From Chelonoidis abingdonii (Eukaryota; Chordata; Testudines; Testudinidae), in assembly GCF_003597395.2 (NCBI RefSeq), contig NC_133770.1:6655300-6719299 (forward strand): 64,000 bases of DNA. The letters are read 5' to 3'. Numbering within the stretch: position 1 is the first letter of the stretch; every line of letters begins with the position of its first letter. A program made the translations under genes and the position numbers. Below the pieces are notes generated by a model, which was not told where the DNA came from, did no database searches, and saw only the letters and a program-made list of their open reading frames with translations. Below, one piece after another: positions 31,255-41,114 of this stretch.

Positions 31255-31334
31255 GAGAAACAGGCTCATTCAGAGGGCAAATGAAAAAAATTCTGGATAT
31301 TAGATGTGATTTTAGAGAGGCAGCACAGTCTTCT

Positions 31335-31510
31335 TGTCAGAACTGGGGCTGAGAGGGGCAGGGAGTCTGTTCTTTTCCTCACTGCCTGTGTGACCTGAGA
31401 CAAAGCACTTAGGCCAGGACCCTCCAGGGCTGTAAATGTTCGTAGCTTTATTGAAGTCAGTAGAATTATGCCAGCTCATTTCTTCCTCTGTAAAATGGCA
31501 ATTGCCACAA
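31335..31510 (+). mobile_element. MIR-like SINE with a small insert
   Basis: CTGCCTGTGTGACCTGAGAC and CATTTCTTCCTCTGTAAAATG are the two halves of the SINE core. Between them, from about 31411 to 31481, a CCAGGACCCTCC-to-ATTATGCCAGC segment with TTGAAGTCAGTAG at its centre looks like a palindromic MITE. Confidence 0.65.
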
Positions 31511-31871
31511 CCTGGGCCGTCCTACTCTCTGCATGGACACCAGTCTGCCATGAGCGGATCCAGCTGCTGAAGACCCCCCTGACTCCCAGTTCCGGGTCAT
31601 CTGGGTAGAGACTGGTCTCTTTTCCCACCTCTGGGTCTCTCAGGTGCACTCCCCAGGTGCAGACTCCCTGTCTGACACCCTTCTTAGGCAGCAGGATTGC
31701 ACAGTTCGGCTACCTAAATCTGGAATCAGTGCCCCAGTGCCTCCCTCTCTTTAGGAAAACAACATATGGTCCTGAATGCTACAGCCCTCTGTGTGGCCTC
31801 ACCACGCTTGTGAGTCCTGGCTCGGGTCCACGTCCTTAGGCACCACACAGACGCATCCGGTCAGTTTACAC
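31511..31871. other. single-copy DNA, no gene recognised
   Basis: C-rich text without a recognised family; possibly an old LTR fragment but unsupported. Confidence 0.3.
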
Positions 31872-32128
31872 TCTAATTAGAGGTGTGTTTGCAGCACATA
31901 TACCAGGCACTTATAGCAGTGAACAGCTAGCTCAAGTACCGATAGCAGTGTAGCCGCGGTGGCACAGACTTCATCGTGAGCTATACAACCTGCCCCGGGG
32001 CCCTGGGTAATTACGGGGGCGGCTAGTCCGCGCTGCCGCAGATTCACTGCTATTGCTACTTGTGCTAGCTAGATCAGAGCTAGCTCAGGGATGTCTACAT
32101 GTGCTGCAATCATACCTCCAATTGCAGT
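31872..32128. mobile_element. MITE with AATTRGAGGTRTG ends
   Basis: Left end AATTAGAGGTGTGTTTGCAG and right end GTGCTGCAATCATACCTCC are inverted repeats. Subterminal AGCTAGCTCAAGTACC and GCTAGCTAGATCAGAGC are mirrored too. It is the uninterrupted equivalent of 12331-12918. Confidence 0.75.
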
Positions 32129-32137
32129 AAAGCCATG

Positions 32138-32358
32138 CCATTGTGGGAGACAGTCCCTGCCCTGAAGACCATAGGAACTCAACAGACAAGATAGAGTGTA
32201 GGAGGGGCCAATAGACACAGCGAGGGCAAGTGTCTTAGCCCCAGATCATCAAAGGTATGTAAGCTCCTAATGTCCATTCATTTCAATGGAAGTTAGGAAG
32301 TTAGGAACCTAAGTACCTTTGAGGATCTGGGCCTGACCTACTAGATCATTCTGCCTCC
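32138..32358 (-). mobile_element. MIR-like SINE split by a palindromic MITE
   Basis: GACAGTCCCTGCCCTGAAGA (reverse-complement tail) begins the SINE, and GATCATTCTGCCTCC is its head at the right edge. The stretch at 32237-32337 between them is the MITE. Confidence 0.7.
32237..32337. mobile_element. palindromic MITE, CCCAGATCMTCAAAGGTA
   Basis: CCCCAGATCATCAAAGGTA and TACCTTTGAGGATCTGGGCC are near-perfect inverted arms around CATTTCAATGGAAG. Flanks TTA and TGA are compatible with a decayed 3-bp TWA target. The whole unit can fold into one long hairpin. Confidence 0.8.
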
Positions 32359-32457
32359 TAAGCTCTGTCCTAATTGTCACATCTCCACCATCACTTTGGT
32401 GTCTGCTCAGACTCACCATTCAATTGGCTGAACAGTTCAAGATGCCTCCATGCCTGT

Positions 32458-33150
32458 TCATAGATTCCCAGGGCAGATGGGACTGCTGAGATCATCTGGT
32501 CTGACCTTCTGCCCAGCACAGGCCAGAGACCTGCCAAACAAAAATTCCTAGGGCAGATCTTGTAGAGAAACATCCCATCTTGATTTTAAAATGGTCAGTG
32601 GTGCAGAATCCACCATGGACCCTGGTTAATTACTCTCACTGTTAAACATTTATTCCTTATTTCTGGTCTGAATTTGTCTAGTCTCAAGTTCGAGCCATTG
32701 GCTTGTGTCAGACCAGGGGTAGGCAACCTATGGCATGCGTGCCGAAGGCGGCACGCGAGCTGATTTTCAGTGGCACTCACACTGCCCGGGTCCTGGCCAC
32801 TGGTCCAGGGGGCTCTGCATTTTAATTTAATTTTAAATGAAGCTTCTTAAACATTTTAAAAACCTTATTTACTTTACATACAACAATAGTTTAGTTATAT
32901 ATTATAGACTTAGAGAAGAAAGAGCCAGTCCTAGAGTCTATGAATCTATTACTGGCAGGTGAAACCTTAAATTAGAGTGAATAAATGCAGACTCGGCACA
33001 GCACTTCTGAAAGGTTACTGACCCCTGTGTTAGACCTTTCTCTGCTAGACTGAGGAGCCCATTATTAAATACTAGTTCCCCATGTAGCTACTTGTAGACT
33101 GTGGTGAAGTCACTCCTTACCTTCTCTTTGTTCTCCTGGTAAATAAAAGG
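32458..33150 (-). mobile_element. CR1 LINE split by a hAT element
   Basis: TAGATTCCCAGGGCAGATGG, ATCATCTGGTCTGACC, GAGAAACATCCCATCTTGAT are reverse-complement CR1. The copy breaks at TGTCAGAC (32713) and resumes at TGTTAGACCTTTCTCTGC (33028), continuing to about 33150. Confidence 0.85.
32714..33027 (+). mobile_element. hAT element CAGGGGTAGGCAACC inside CR1
   Basis: Ends CAGGGGTAGGCAACC and GGTTACTGACCCCTG are inverted repeats. TSDs TGTCAGAC (32706-32713) and TGTTAGAC (33028-33035) differ at one position. The middle is AT-rich and non-coding, 314 bp overall. Confidence 0.92.
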
Positions 33151-33842
33151 TGATACTTGGTAAATAAAAGGTGTCACTCACTGACGCTGTCAGCCTGGTA
33201 CTGCCACTAACCTTCACTTTTCAAAAAAAGCAATTAACTTAGCAATCAGTGCTAAGAGGATCCAGCTTCCAGAACCAGCTGGGTGAGTTAGTGACAACAA
33301 GGGTGGTTTCCTGCCAGGTCTTCCAGGATTACGTGAGTGACCATTGTCTGATGTGAATCTCTGTATTTTCAGCAGCTGTGCTGGGAGGTGACGCTTGTGG
33401 GCTGCATGGGAAGCAGTTTCTCCCTGAGGATGGTATCTGTTCAGCTGAGATTTGCTTTAACGTCCTTAGCATGTCAGCTGGGAGGACAAGCAGTGGTAAA
33501 AGAAAAGAGGAAAGGCAACCGAGGCACATTCTTGGGGTGGGTGAAGTTAGTAGTGGGACCCTGGAGAGCACTGGAAGTCACGTAGCAACATCCCAGTGCT
33601 GCAACTGTGCTGCTAGCACCAGCTGGATTGTCAGCTAGTGGGAAGCTGCTGTAGCTCCACTGCTGGGCTCTTCTGACTTGCAGTGGTGTTGGTAATTGAA
33701 TAGGAGATGGCCTCTCCAGCAGCACAGTGCCCGCAAGCAGCACGCTGAGGCATTGGCTCTTTATTGAGCTAGTGGGCTCTTTCCAAAAGTGAGCTGGGCC
33801 TTTAAGAGCATCTCCCACTTGTGCCTGGCTTTCCTCCCTGAT
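33151..33842. other. single-copy DNA upstream of a promoter-like cluster
   Basis: A 16-bp direct duplication TGGTAAATAAAAGGTG lies at about 33138-33172. The rest has no repeat. Frames of 65-129 codons on both strands lack motifs. Confidence 0.35.
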
Positions 33843-33885
33843 CACATGACTGAGAGGGAGCATGTGACATCAGGACTATATAAGG
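33843..33885 (+). promoter_or_regulatory. candidate TATA promoter with paired E-boxes
   Basis: CACATGAC (33843-33850) and CATGTGAC (33861-33868), two E-boxes of the CANNTG type bound by bHLH-zip factors such as USF or MITF/TFE, lie 18 bp apart in opposite orientation. A TATA box TATATAAGG follows at 33877-33885. Transcription would be rightward, starting near 33910. No start codon with a long frame follows closely, so a non-coding first exon or an LTR promoter are both possible. Confidence 0.4.
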
Positions 33886-34684
33886 GCTGTTTTCTGGATA
33901 ATGGATCCTTTTGTTGGCAAACAGCCTCTTTGAGCAGAGCAGTGCTCTTGCTGCAGGCTGAACAGCTCAAATGGGAATCCAGTTTTGATGCTGAGTTGTT
34001 ATAATTAGAGAGAAAGAGTTTTATACTCTGGCAAAATCTGAAAGGGCTTTGTTTGTTTCTTAGCTGGATGTGAACTCAGGTTTGCCTCGAGGGTTGTTGT
34101 TGTTTTTGTTGTGGTTTTCTTTTTTTAAATTGCTGTAGTTGAGTTGGGAGGCTGCAAAGATAATATCAGCATGATGCTCTGAGGGCAAGCGAACTGAGAT
34201 CTTATGTGCCACGGATCAATCAGGCACTGGGAAATTTCTCTTGTTGTGTTAGTCCTTGTAGAATTACTTTGACTAGCAGGAAAGAAATGTCTGCTTCAGT
34301 GCAGTTAAAATTCAGTGCTGCAAAACTTTGTAGATATAAAGGCTTCTGAATGCCTGGTGTTAAAATGAGTTAAGATGATGTGTGGGCAGCTACTGCCGTT
34401 TTCAAAATGAATCTTATTTTCTTTCCACCAGCAACTTGCTTGACCATTTTGACTGCACGCTGACCTAAGTCTCCTTCTCCCACATTAGTTTATGAAAATA
34501 AGGAGATTGTGCAGATTTTTATTTTGATATTTCAGGCAAAAATATCAGCCACCCTGAAAGAATGAATGCAAATAAAACCTGAGGAGCTACAACTTCCATG
34601 GCTTCAAGGTAGCTGCTTTGCTGGCTGTTACCACTATATAAGCTGTATGTCTCACAATCACTAATGAATAGTATCTGAGCACCT
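33886..34684. other. single-copy DNA downstream of the promoter-like cluster
   Basis: No repeat recognised. TCCATGGCTTCAAGGTAGC near 34598-34616 combines an ATG with a possible 5' splice site, but this may be coincidence. Confidence 0.3.
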
Positions 34685-34794
34685 TGCAGTCTCTAATGTA
34701 TTTATCCTCACAATACCCCTCTGAGATAGGAAAGTACCATGATCCCTATTGTACAGATTGGAAACTGAGGCACAGCGCAACTAAGGGTCAGATT

Positions 34795-35173
34795 TTTAAA
34801 AGTATTTAGGCCCTTACAGATGCAGAGAGCTGCATAGTGGGATTTCCCTAGAATCTATCTGACAGAACAAGGAGCAATGGTCTCAAGTTGCAGTGGGGAG
34901 GTCTAGGTTGGACATTAGGAAAAACTTTTTCACTAGGAAGTTGGTGAAGCACTGGAATGGGTTACCTAGGGAGGTGGTGGGATCTCCTTCCTTAGAGGTT
35001 AAGGCTCGGCTTGACAAAGCCCTGGCTGGGATGATTTAGTTGGGGATTGGTCCTGCTTTGAGCAGGGGGTTGGACTAGATGACCTCCTGAGGTCTCTTCC
35101 AACCCTCGTATTCTATGATTCTATGATTCTATCTGCATCTTTAGGGTCTTAAAGACCTTTGTAAGTCTGACCC
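34795..35173. mobile_element. palindromic MITE with exact TAA duplication, split by CR1
   Basis: Ends GGGTCAGATTTTTAAAAG and GTAAGTCTGACCC are inverted. TAA occurs at 34792-34794 and 35174-35176, and rejoining the SINE across one TAA restores its core. The 3-bp target supports a PIF/Harbinger-like origin. Arms ATGCAGAGAG / CTGCATCTTTAGGG flank the CR1. Confidence 0.8.
34855..35131 (+). mobile_element. CR1 LINE 3' end inside the MITE
   Basis: Starts CTGACAGAACAAGGAGCAAT, then GGTTGGACATTAGGAAAAAC, GGTCCTGCTTTGAGCAGG and three TTCTATGA units. It is little diverged, so it is the youngest layer. Loss of the MITE centre suggests a deletion around the insertion. Confidence 0.92.
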
Positions 35174-35308
35174 TAAGTGGGTTGACCAAGGTCAAACAGG
35201 AAGTCTGTAGCAGAGGATGAAAAGGAATCTATCTCAGGCTAGTGCACTACATACAGAACCATCAATAACAATGAGGCTGTGGAAGTAGGGAAAGAATTGA
35301 CAAGGATT

Positions 35309-35769
35309 TGTAGAGGATCTTAATGCATGTCAGTCTGTTAGCAAGAGTCAGGCTAGCAATTAACAAGAGTTAGGCCAGCTGTAACCCTAATGAAGTGAGA
35401 CTTGTAGAAGAGAGGATGGTGTGAGGTGAGTGGGAAAGAACTGTGTGAGAAGTTGTCACGACCTTGCACTGATAACCAAATACGTAGACTGGCGTCTTCT
35501 AGAAGTGAGAAAAATAAGATAGCAAGTTGGCCTATGTATAAACAAAATGCAGCTGTTGCTTATTATTGTCTGGATTATTGCTTGTTATTGTCTGTAACAA
35601 AGGTATAAATGCTTGCTGTAATTGTTTACCTGTAGAGAGACCTGTCCGGGACTGGGGCGACCCTGTGTCCTAGGCACTCCCTCCCTCTATTGCAATTGCC
35701 TGAGAAATAATAAAGTATTTGATTTTGCTGCATCCAAACAAAAAGCGAGAACTGAGTTTTTCTCCGACA
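35309..35769 (+). mobile_element. solo LTR of an endogenous retrovirus-like element
   Basis: Begins TGTAGAGGATC and ends TTTCTCCGACA (TG...CA). It has TATAAAT at 35604-35610 and AATAAA at 35709-35714, the order U3, R, U5. No primer-binding site or gag/pol follows. Flanks AGGATT and AGGCCA do not give a clean TSD. The start coordinate is inferred from TG and the promoter layout. Confidence 0.7.
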
Positions 35770-36112
35770 AGGCCATATAAGAACCTAGATGAAAGAACTA
35801 ATACCATGGGTTAGATAGTGGCAACTCCTTCACATGTTGGTGACCGCTAACACATGGAGTCCACTGGAGCTCACTCATCCTGCAAGAATCTATGATTCTA
35901 TGATGTCAATAAGGATTGCACTATCTAGCTCTGTAGTTGCACTGATTTTAACAGCAGCAGCATTAATTTAACTTTTAAGCTGTTCTTGGAGTCTGAGCAA
36001 AGATGGATTTGGATGCCTGCAGGTAAACGGATGTGACATGATATGTCACATAAGTGCAGAGTAGGTAACTCTGCTTCCTGGAGAGAGAATCCCATTTATA
36101 CTAACTCACTCC
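35770..36112. other. single-copy DNA, no gene recognised
   Basis: Nothing recognised. Confidence 0.35.
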
Positions 36113-36300
36113 TGTTCCATCATTTCAGGCATAATATTTTGAATGGGCTCTGACTTCACCATCTGTAGTCCTGACCGTGCCAACCGCCTCCTCGAGTTAT
36201 TTGCCAGGCAGAGCTTTAGATCTCCAACTCCATTTGCTTCCAGAGAAGGGACACTGAATCCGGCATAAACATAGATCACAAGATGGGCAATATCCTTACC
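36113..36300 (-). other. candidate exon-like open stretch, gene unknown
   Basis: On the minus strand an open frame of about 62 codons ends at a consensus 5' splice site (GTGAGT, plus 36108-36113). The peptide includes DIAHLVIYVYAGFSVPSLEA and KLCLANNS. No good 3' splice site lies in phase upstream and a TAA closes the frame there. I do not recognise the protein. Confidence 0.2.
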
Positions 36301-36495
36301 AAGCGTCATATTTTAGTGTCTGCTCGAAAAGCGAGGTGCATTCCCTCAGCCTGTGCACTGAAGAAGAGACGTGATCTGTGTGTGTGATTCTGCGAGTGGC
36401 AGTCTTGTAAGTTGAAATACCACCCGTCTTGCAGAATGAGTATATTGTTTATACAGGATCTCAGCATTGTTCAACGGACACCTGCCCTCCGCCTC

Positions 36496-36715
36496 ACCTT
36501 GCGTTTAAGGTAGATGGAATTCAAAGACTCCAGAACTTCTAAATAGTTTTTTCTAAGCAGGCTGGTCTCCATTACCCCAAGGGACTGGTTCTCCAGCTCA
36601 GGACCGTCAAAGTACACAGGGATTCCAGTGACAACCCCTTTGTCAGTGCTCGGGTCTAAGGTGGGTGTGACATAGAGATTCCCTTGGCAAACAGTCTCCT
36701 GTTCTCTCAAACAGC
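36496..36715 (-). other. candidate exon with 5' splice site, gene unknown
   Basis: On the minus strand an open frame of about 70 codons ends CGCAAG followed by GTGAGGC, a good 5' splice site at plus 36496. The peptide contains NLYVTPTLDPSTDKG and VTGIPVYFDGPELENQ. The upstream limit is a stop codon near 36722; possible AG acceptors exist but lack a pyrimidine run. It may be a decayed exon. Confidence 0.25.
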
Positions 36716-37209
36716 TCTCATCTCAGACCTGACAAACTCACTACAGCAAACTCATGTCTTGCAGAGTATTTATCCATAAAGGGTAACATGTAAGGTATCC
36801 ACAGAAAACTTGTAGCTTATCAAGACTCATAATCGTTACGAGATGTATGTATGAGTAATATTTAAGGTGTAATGTAACTATGTTGAAAGTCTGCTTTATG
36901 GGTTTGGAGTAAAAGTCCTGAGGTATGTCTTGGTGATGGCCCATTGAAGTAGAAAACAGTTGTCATCCCTTCTTGCTTAGCTGGTGATGTAACGCAAGGC
37001 TCAGTTGTCTTGCCTCGCTCCATCCCAAAACTAACAATCAGAGACAACTGCAGGCAATCTAAACCACTTGGAGGTACAAAAGGAACATTGCAACAGACTG
37101 GAAATCTGCCTGCTTCATCTGTTTCCCCGGCGGTGCGATGGTTACATTGTATGTAAGGGTCTATGAGTAGAGCCAATAAACTGTTTCAATATGACACAGT
37201 GTAGGGAGA
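36716..37209. other. unclassified DNA with a 105-codon frame
   Basis: A minus-strand frame at 36862-37176 has cysteine pairs (PVCCNVPF) but no recognisable family. I do not call a gene. Confidence 0.25.
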
Positions 37210-37915
37210 GGTCCTCTGTATCCATTCACCAAGGAAACATCTTGTGGAAAGGGATGGCGGGGTGGGGGGGTCATGAAAGTTTGGATCCTGCTTTCTGTGA
37301 AGCCAGCCAGCTCTGCAAGGGACTGAATTTTGGCAGGATAGCCTAGATAGGAAAGGGAACTGTTAATAATTGTGGGCCCTAGTTTCTGTTTGATGATTCT
37401 GTTTTATAGTGTAACCATTTGTTTCCACCACACCCTCTTGTTTTTAGCTGAATCTTTGTTCTTTCTTAAATTAAACCTTCTCTTGTTTTATTACAAGTGC
37501 TGTGTGTTCAACAGGAGCTGTGATTTAAGGTAAAACTGGTAAACTGGGGTTAACTTCTCCTTTGAGGGCAGAGGACCTGGGATATCTGCTAGGAGCCAGT
37601 GTTAGGGACTGGATATCACAGGGGAGCCAACACCTGGTTATCATAGCCAAGGCTGCCTCTCACCAGTAGCCATGGGTAACAAGTGACTCTCAGTGTTGGG
37701 AACCCCAAGAACTATCACAATCAGTGATACTGGAGGAGGTGGCTATGCCCACTGGGGACTCCCACACACTGGGGAAATCCTCAGCTGATTTGATCTGCAA
37801 AGGGGCTGTAAGTGTGGGGATCATCTAGTTCCTAGGTGGATCCAGAAGTGCATAAATTCCATTGCTTATTGCAGGGAGGGCTATCCCTTGGGGGGTGCAG
37901 GGCCTGGGACATAGG
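37210..37915 (+). repeat. possible LTR-retroelement fragment
   Basis: Plus-strand text has a poly-pyrimidine stretch, TTAAATTAAACC (ATTAAA near 37471) and then GTGCTGTGTGTTCAACAGG, a layout that could be the end of an LTR plus leader. I remember similar repeated sequence in turtles, but nothing internal proves it. Confidence 0.35.
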
Positions 37916-38180
37916 CGTCGAGTTCCTATCTACCGGGAGGGTTCTTCCCAAGCTCTGCCCAGGCCCCACCCCCACTCCACTCCTTCCACCAAGGTCCCAC
38001 TCTGCCCCACATCTTCCCAGCCCAGTTCTAGCCTCTCCCCTGAGTGCATTGCACCCTTGCTCCTCCTCCCTCCCCCCCAGCACCTCTGGACGAACAGCTG
38101 ATTGGCAGTAGGCCCTGCATGGGAGAGGGAGGCACTGATTGGCGGGATCCGTTGGCAGGCTGGAGGTGCTGGGGGGAGGA
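37916..38180. mobile_element. GC-rich AGGCGTCGA-type DNA element
   Basis: Starts ACATAGGCGTCGAGTTCC, related to the end GACATAGGTGTCAACTCC (reverse of 50981), and carries GAACAGCTGATTGGCAG and C-rich blocks. No right end repeat is found. Confidence 0.5.
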
Positions 38181-39664
38181 AGAGGTTGGTAGGGGGGCTC
38201 CTCCTCACATCAGGAAAAATTCCTTCCACCCCAGGGGCACCTGTTCCAAACCCCCAGAGTGAACACACCCACCCACAGGATATAAGAAAGGGAGACATTT
38301 ATTTACAGAGGAATGAGAGGAGAAAAACAACAAGGGGAAATACAGGGGGAGCAGTAGAACAGGGCTGCATCCAAGCCAAGGCCCCAGGGGCCCAGTGGGA
38401 GCACAGTCTGGAAGAGCAGACACCGAGCAATGTATCTCCACAGAGTTCAGGAGTCCTGAGCACAGTTCCAGTCCAGTGCTGAGTCTTGGGTGCTCCTAGT
38501 CATCTTCAGTGCCAGTGAACTCTTCCCAGCAAACCCCTGGGGTGCTCTCTTCTGCCACTCTCTGCAAAGACACACAGAGCGACCACCTCCCACTTAACTA
38601 GCTACAGCCTCCCTCCTTGTTCCCAGTGCAGAGTCACAAGCCCCAGTACTCAGCCCCACGCAGCTCTGGGCAGCCGTGATACTGGGTCCAGCTCCGGCCT
38701 ATCCTTCTCGGGCGATTCCTCCTTGGCCCAGTGCTCCTCCTGGCTCCTGTCCTGGGGTGGCCCCGATCGGCCGCCCTGTCCTTCTCAGGCTTCAGGCAGG
38801 TTCTCTGTTGCTTCCTTTGCAAGGGTCTGTGGGCTGCAGCCCTTCTCTCTCCAGCTCCAAAGCCACCCCGTGGAGTTTCCTTCCATTCTCTCACTGCTCC
38901 CCCTCTCCCTTTAGGAAAAAGATTTAAAGGGGCCATGCTCTCTAAACCCAAAGGGGTTATAAATATATTTCCCAGTTTTGGAAAACCGAGGACAAACAAA
39001 AGCTGGAATGCTTTTTTTTTCAATGAACCTCCCCAGCCCAAAATGTTAGTGAAAACTGTTGACAGAAAATGCCATTGTTGCAGAAAAGACCATTTTCTAA
39101 ACAGTAGTTGGAGCTTCCAAAGTTGTCTTACACAAGACTTGGACTGAGCCTCATTTACTCCATTCCTGTGTTTGGGGCAGGGACAAAAGGTGTGAGATAA
39201 AGCGGCCTTTGCACTTCTCAAATTCTGAAGCTGTACAGGGGCCTGACCAGCCACTGGGATAAGTTATAGCAGCCCTCTGGGCTGCTCTAAAGTTACACTC
39301 TGCTTCCCATGGCCTCCTGTGGGCCCTGGGAAACAGAAAATATCTATAGCAGAGTGCAGCCAGAGTCACGTCCTGAGAAGAAGGCCAGAGTAGAGCCCTC
39401 TGCTTTGGGGGTAACCTCAGAAGCTGTTTCTGCCCACCTCAAGGGGTGGCCTACAAGGGCCTTAATGTTGTTGAGGTTCAGGTCCCTGGTACCCCTGCTC
39501 TGCATACACATTAGGAGTGTTTGATAAATGCTCTGAAGGTCAAACTCACCCATAGAGTAAGCACCCTGCCTCAGTGGAATTACAACAGAGATGCCTCTAA
39601 TACTCTGCTTGGCCCTTCCCTGGAGCCCTGCACTGGTGTAACTCGTTCCCCCAAGGTCTGTACA
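38181..39664. other. unclassified DNA, no gene recognised
   Basis: Includes the 206-codon minus-strand frame at 38634-39254, whose product has no recognisable domain and a skewed Arg/Gly/Ala composition at its end. About 38260-38930 could be an old LTR on the minus strand; this is not supported by ends. W-rich words near 38960-39070 recall the AGAGCTGG class. Confidence 0.3.
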
Positions 39665-39782
39665 AGAGCTCAGTTTCCCAGAGGGGGAAGCTGAGGCCAC
39701 ACAGCAAGCCAGTGGCAGAGCAAGGAATGGACTTCCTGACGCCGAGTCCTGTGATGTCACCAACAAGCCCTGCCTCCTCCCT
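39665..39782 (-). mobile_element. MIR-like SINE core
   Basis: CTCAGTTTCCCAGAGGGGGA, CACACAGCAAGCCAGTGGC and GACTTCCTGACGCCGAGTCC are the reverse complement of the SINE core and head. Confidence 0.8.
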
Positions 39783-40429
39783 GCAGACCAGCTGCCTGGA
39801 AAACAGGAGCAATGAGTCCTGCTTTCAGACTGAGCCTCAGGACCCTGGAAGTGCCAATGGCAGGGTGTGCCATTTGTTTGTTAATTCAGGGGCACAGCAG
39901 GAGAGGTGTTCCTCTGAACCGCCTTGGGGTAGTAATGGAGCTGGAAGTCCCAACAGAACAGCCAGTGTCTCAAGATCCCCAGGACCTTCTGTTCCCAGCT
40001 GGATCAGTATCAGTCACATCTGGAGAAGATCCTCGTCTCATGGGATTTGGGGAGATTTTGCTTTCAACACTTGGAACAGCAAAGCTGAGCAATGGGCAGG
40101 AATGTTTGAAAGTCCCAGACAATCTTCCCACATGTGGCTCTGGCAATATGACTTATGCCTGACTCACAGCAAGCTTTGCTGCTACGATCCTACCCCTCAC
40201 CTAGGGGCACCAGTGATGTTCATTCCTGACTTCCATCAACTCTGGCTATTCCAGACCTGGGATACCCTTCATCCCACCTGCTTGGCTGGTGCTCCTCAAT
40301 CCTGCCCCCATTCTACTCAGTTTTGGGGTCCCCCACATCACAGGCTAGTGGGGGAGCCGAAACATCAAACAAACAGTAAATCAATACATCTAAATTGTAT
40401 CATATAGGGAACTTTAGGTCTAAAGCCAT
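39783..40429. other. unclassified DNA with a long but unconvincing frame
   Basis: A 232-codon plus-strand frame at 39712-40407 begins inside the SINE and shows no domain, signal peptide or repeat. Ser/Pro-rich composition follows base composition. I do not call it a gene. Confidence 0.35.
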
Positions 40430-40515
40430 TGGGCCAGATCCTTGGCTGCTGCAGATTGATGTTGCTCAACTGAGCTCAGTGGAATGAGGCTGGTTTTCAC
40501 CAGCTGAGATCTATT
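40430..40515. mobile_element. palindromic MITE
   Basis: GGGCCAGATCCTTGGCTGC is mirrored by TTCACCAGCTGAGATCTATT. It has the same CAGATC core as 32237 and 55261. Confidence 0.55.
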
Positions 40516-40743
40516 TAGGCAATGCGGATGATCAAGTCATTAGGTTGGCTCATTCAGCATGATGAAATGGCTTGTTTGTGAGGCAAAAATGGAAGCTAAT
40601 TGCTGCTTCTGCCTGTGGAGTCGATTCAGTTGACAAACCAGGGCCTGAAATAAATATTGGACAACTAAAGTGGGACTGACTGAAAGGTTGCCACTGACTG
40701 TAACATGCTGGGAACAAAGTATAAGTATTGGACTGATACTGAC

Positions 40744-40863
40744 TTCCTGCTGGACCTTGGGCAAGTCACTTCATCCCTCTGTGTGCCTGTGTCCCTCCTG
40801 CCCTGGATGTCTTGTCCATTTGGATTGTAAGCACTTCATATAAGGGACTGTCTCTCCTCTGTA
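40744..40863 (+). mobile_element. MIR-like SINE core and tail start
   Basis: TGGACCTTGGGCAAGTCACT, CTCTGTGTGCCTGTGTCCC and TTGGATTGTAAGCACTTC. It ends where the CR1 at 40864 begins. Confidence 0.8.
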
Positions 40864-41114
40864 TAGCATAGAATTATAGAACTGGAAGAGACCTTGAGAG
40901 GTCATCTAGTCTAGTCCCCTGCACTCAAGGCAAGACTAAGTATTATCTAGACCATCCCTGACAGGTGTTTGTCCAACCTGCTCTTAAAAATCCCAAATGA
41001 TAGAGATTCCACAACTTCTCTAGGCAATTTATTCTAGTGCTTAACCACTCTGACCGTTAGGAAGTTTTTCCTATCTTCCAACCTAAACCTCCCTTGCTGC
41101 AATTCAAGCCCATT

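Larger units (their letters stand above)
34685..35275 (-). mobile_element. MIR-like SINE, outer layer of a nest
   Basis: The left piece (ATTTATCCTCACAATACCCC, TGTACAGATTGG, CTGAGGCACAGCGCAAC) and right piece from 35174 (GACCAAGGTCAAACAGG, GGCTAGTGCACTAC) are consecutive parts of one reverse-complement SINE core. The 380 bp between is a MITE that itself contains a CR1. Confidence 0.8.

Noticed and set aside
38634..39254. A 206-residue minus-strand frame.
   Set aside because: No recognisable motif; it spans W-rich element-like DNA at one end and an Arg/Gly-rich GC stretch at the other.
39712..40407. A 231-residue open frame, one of the longest in the window.
   Set aside because: It starts inside a minus-strand SINE core, has no domain, no signal peptide, no splice context and a composition set by the local bases.
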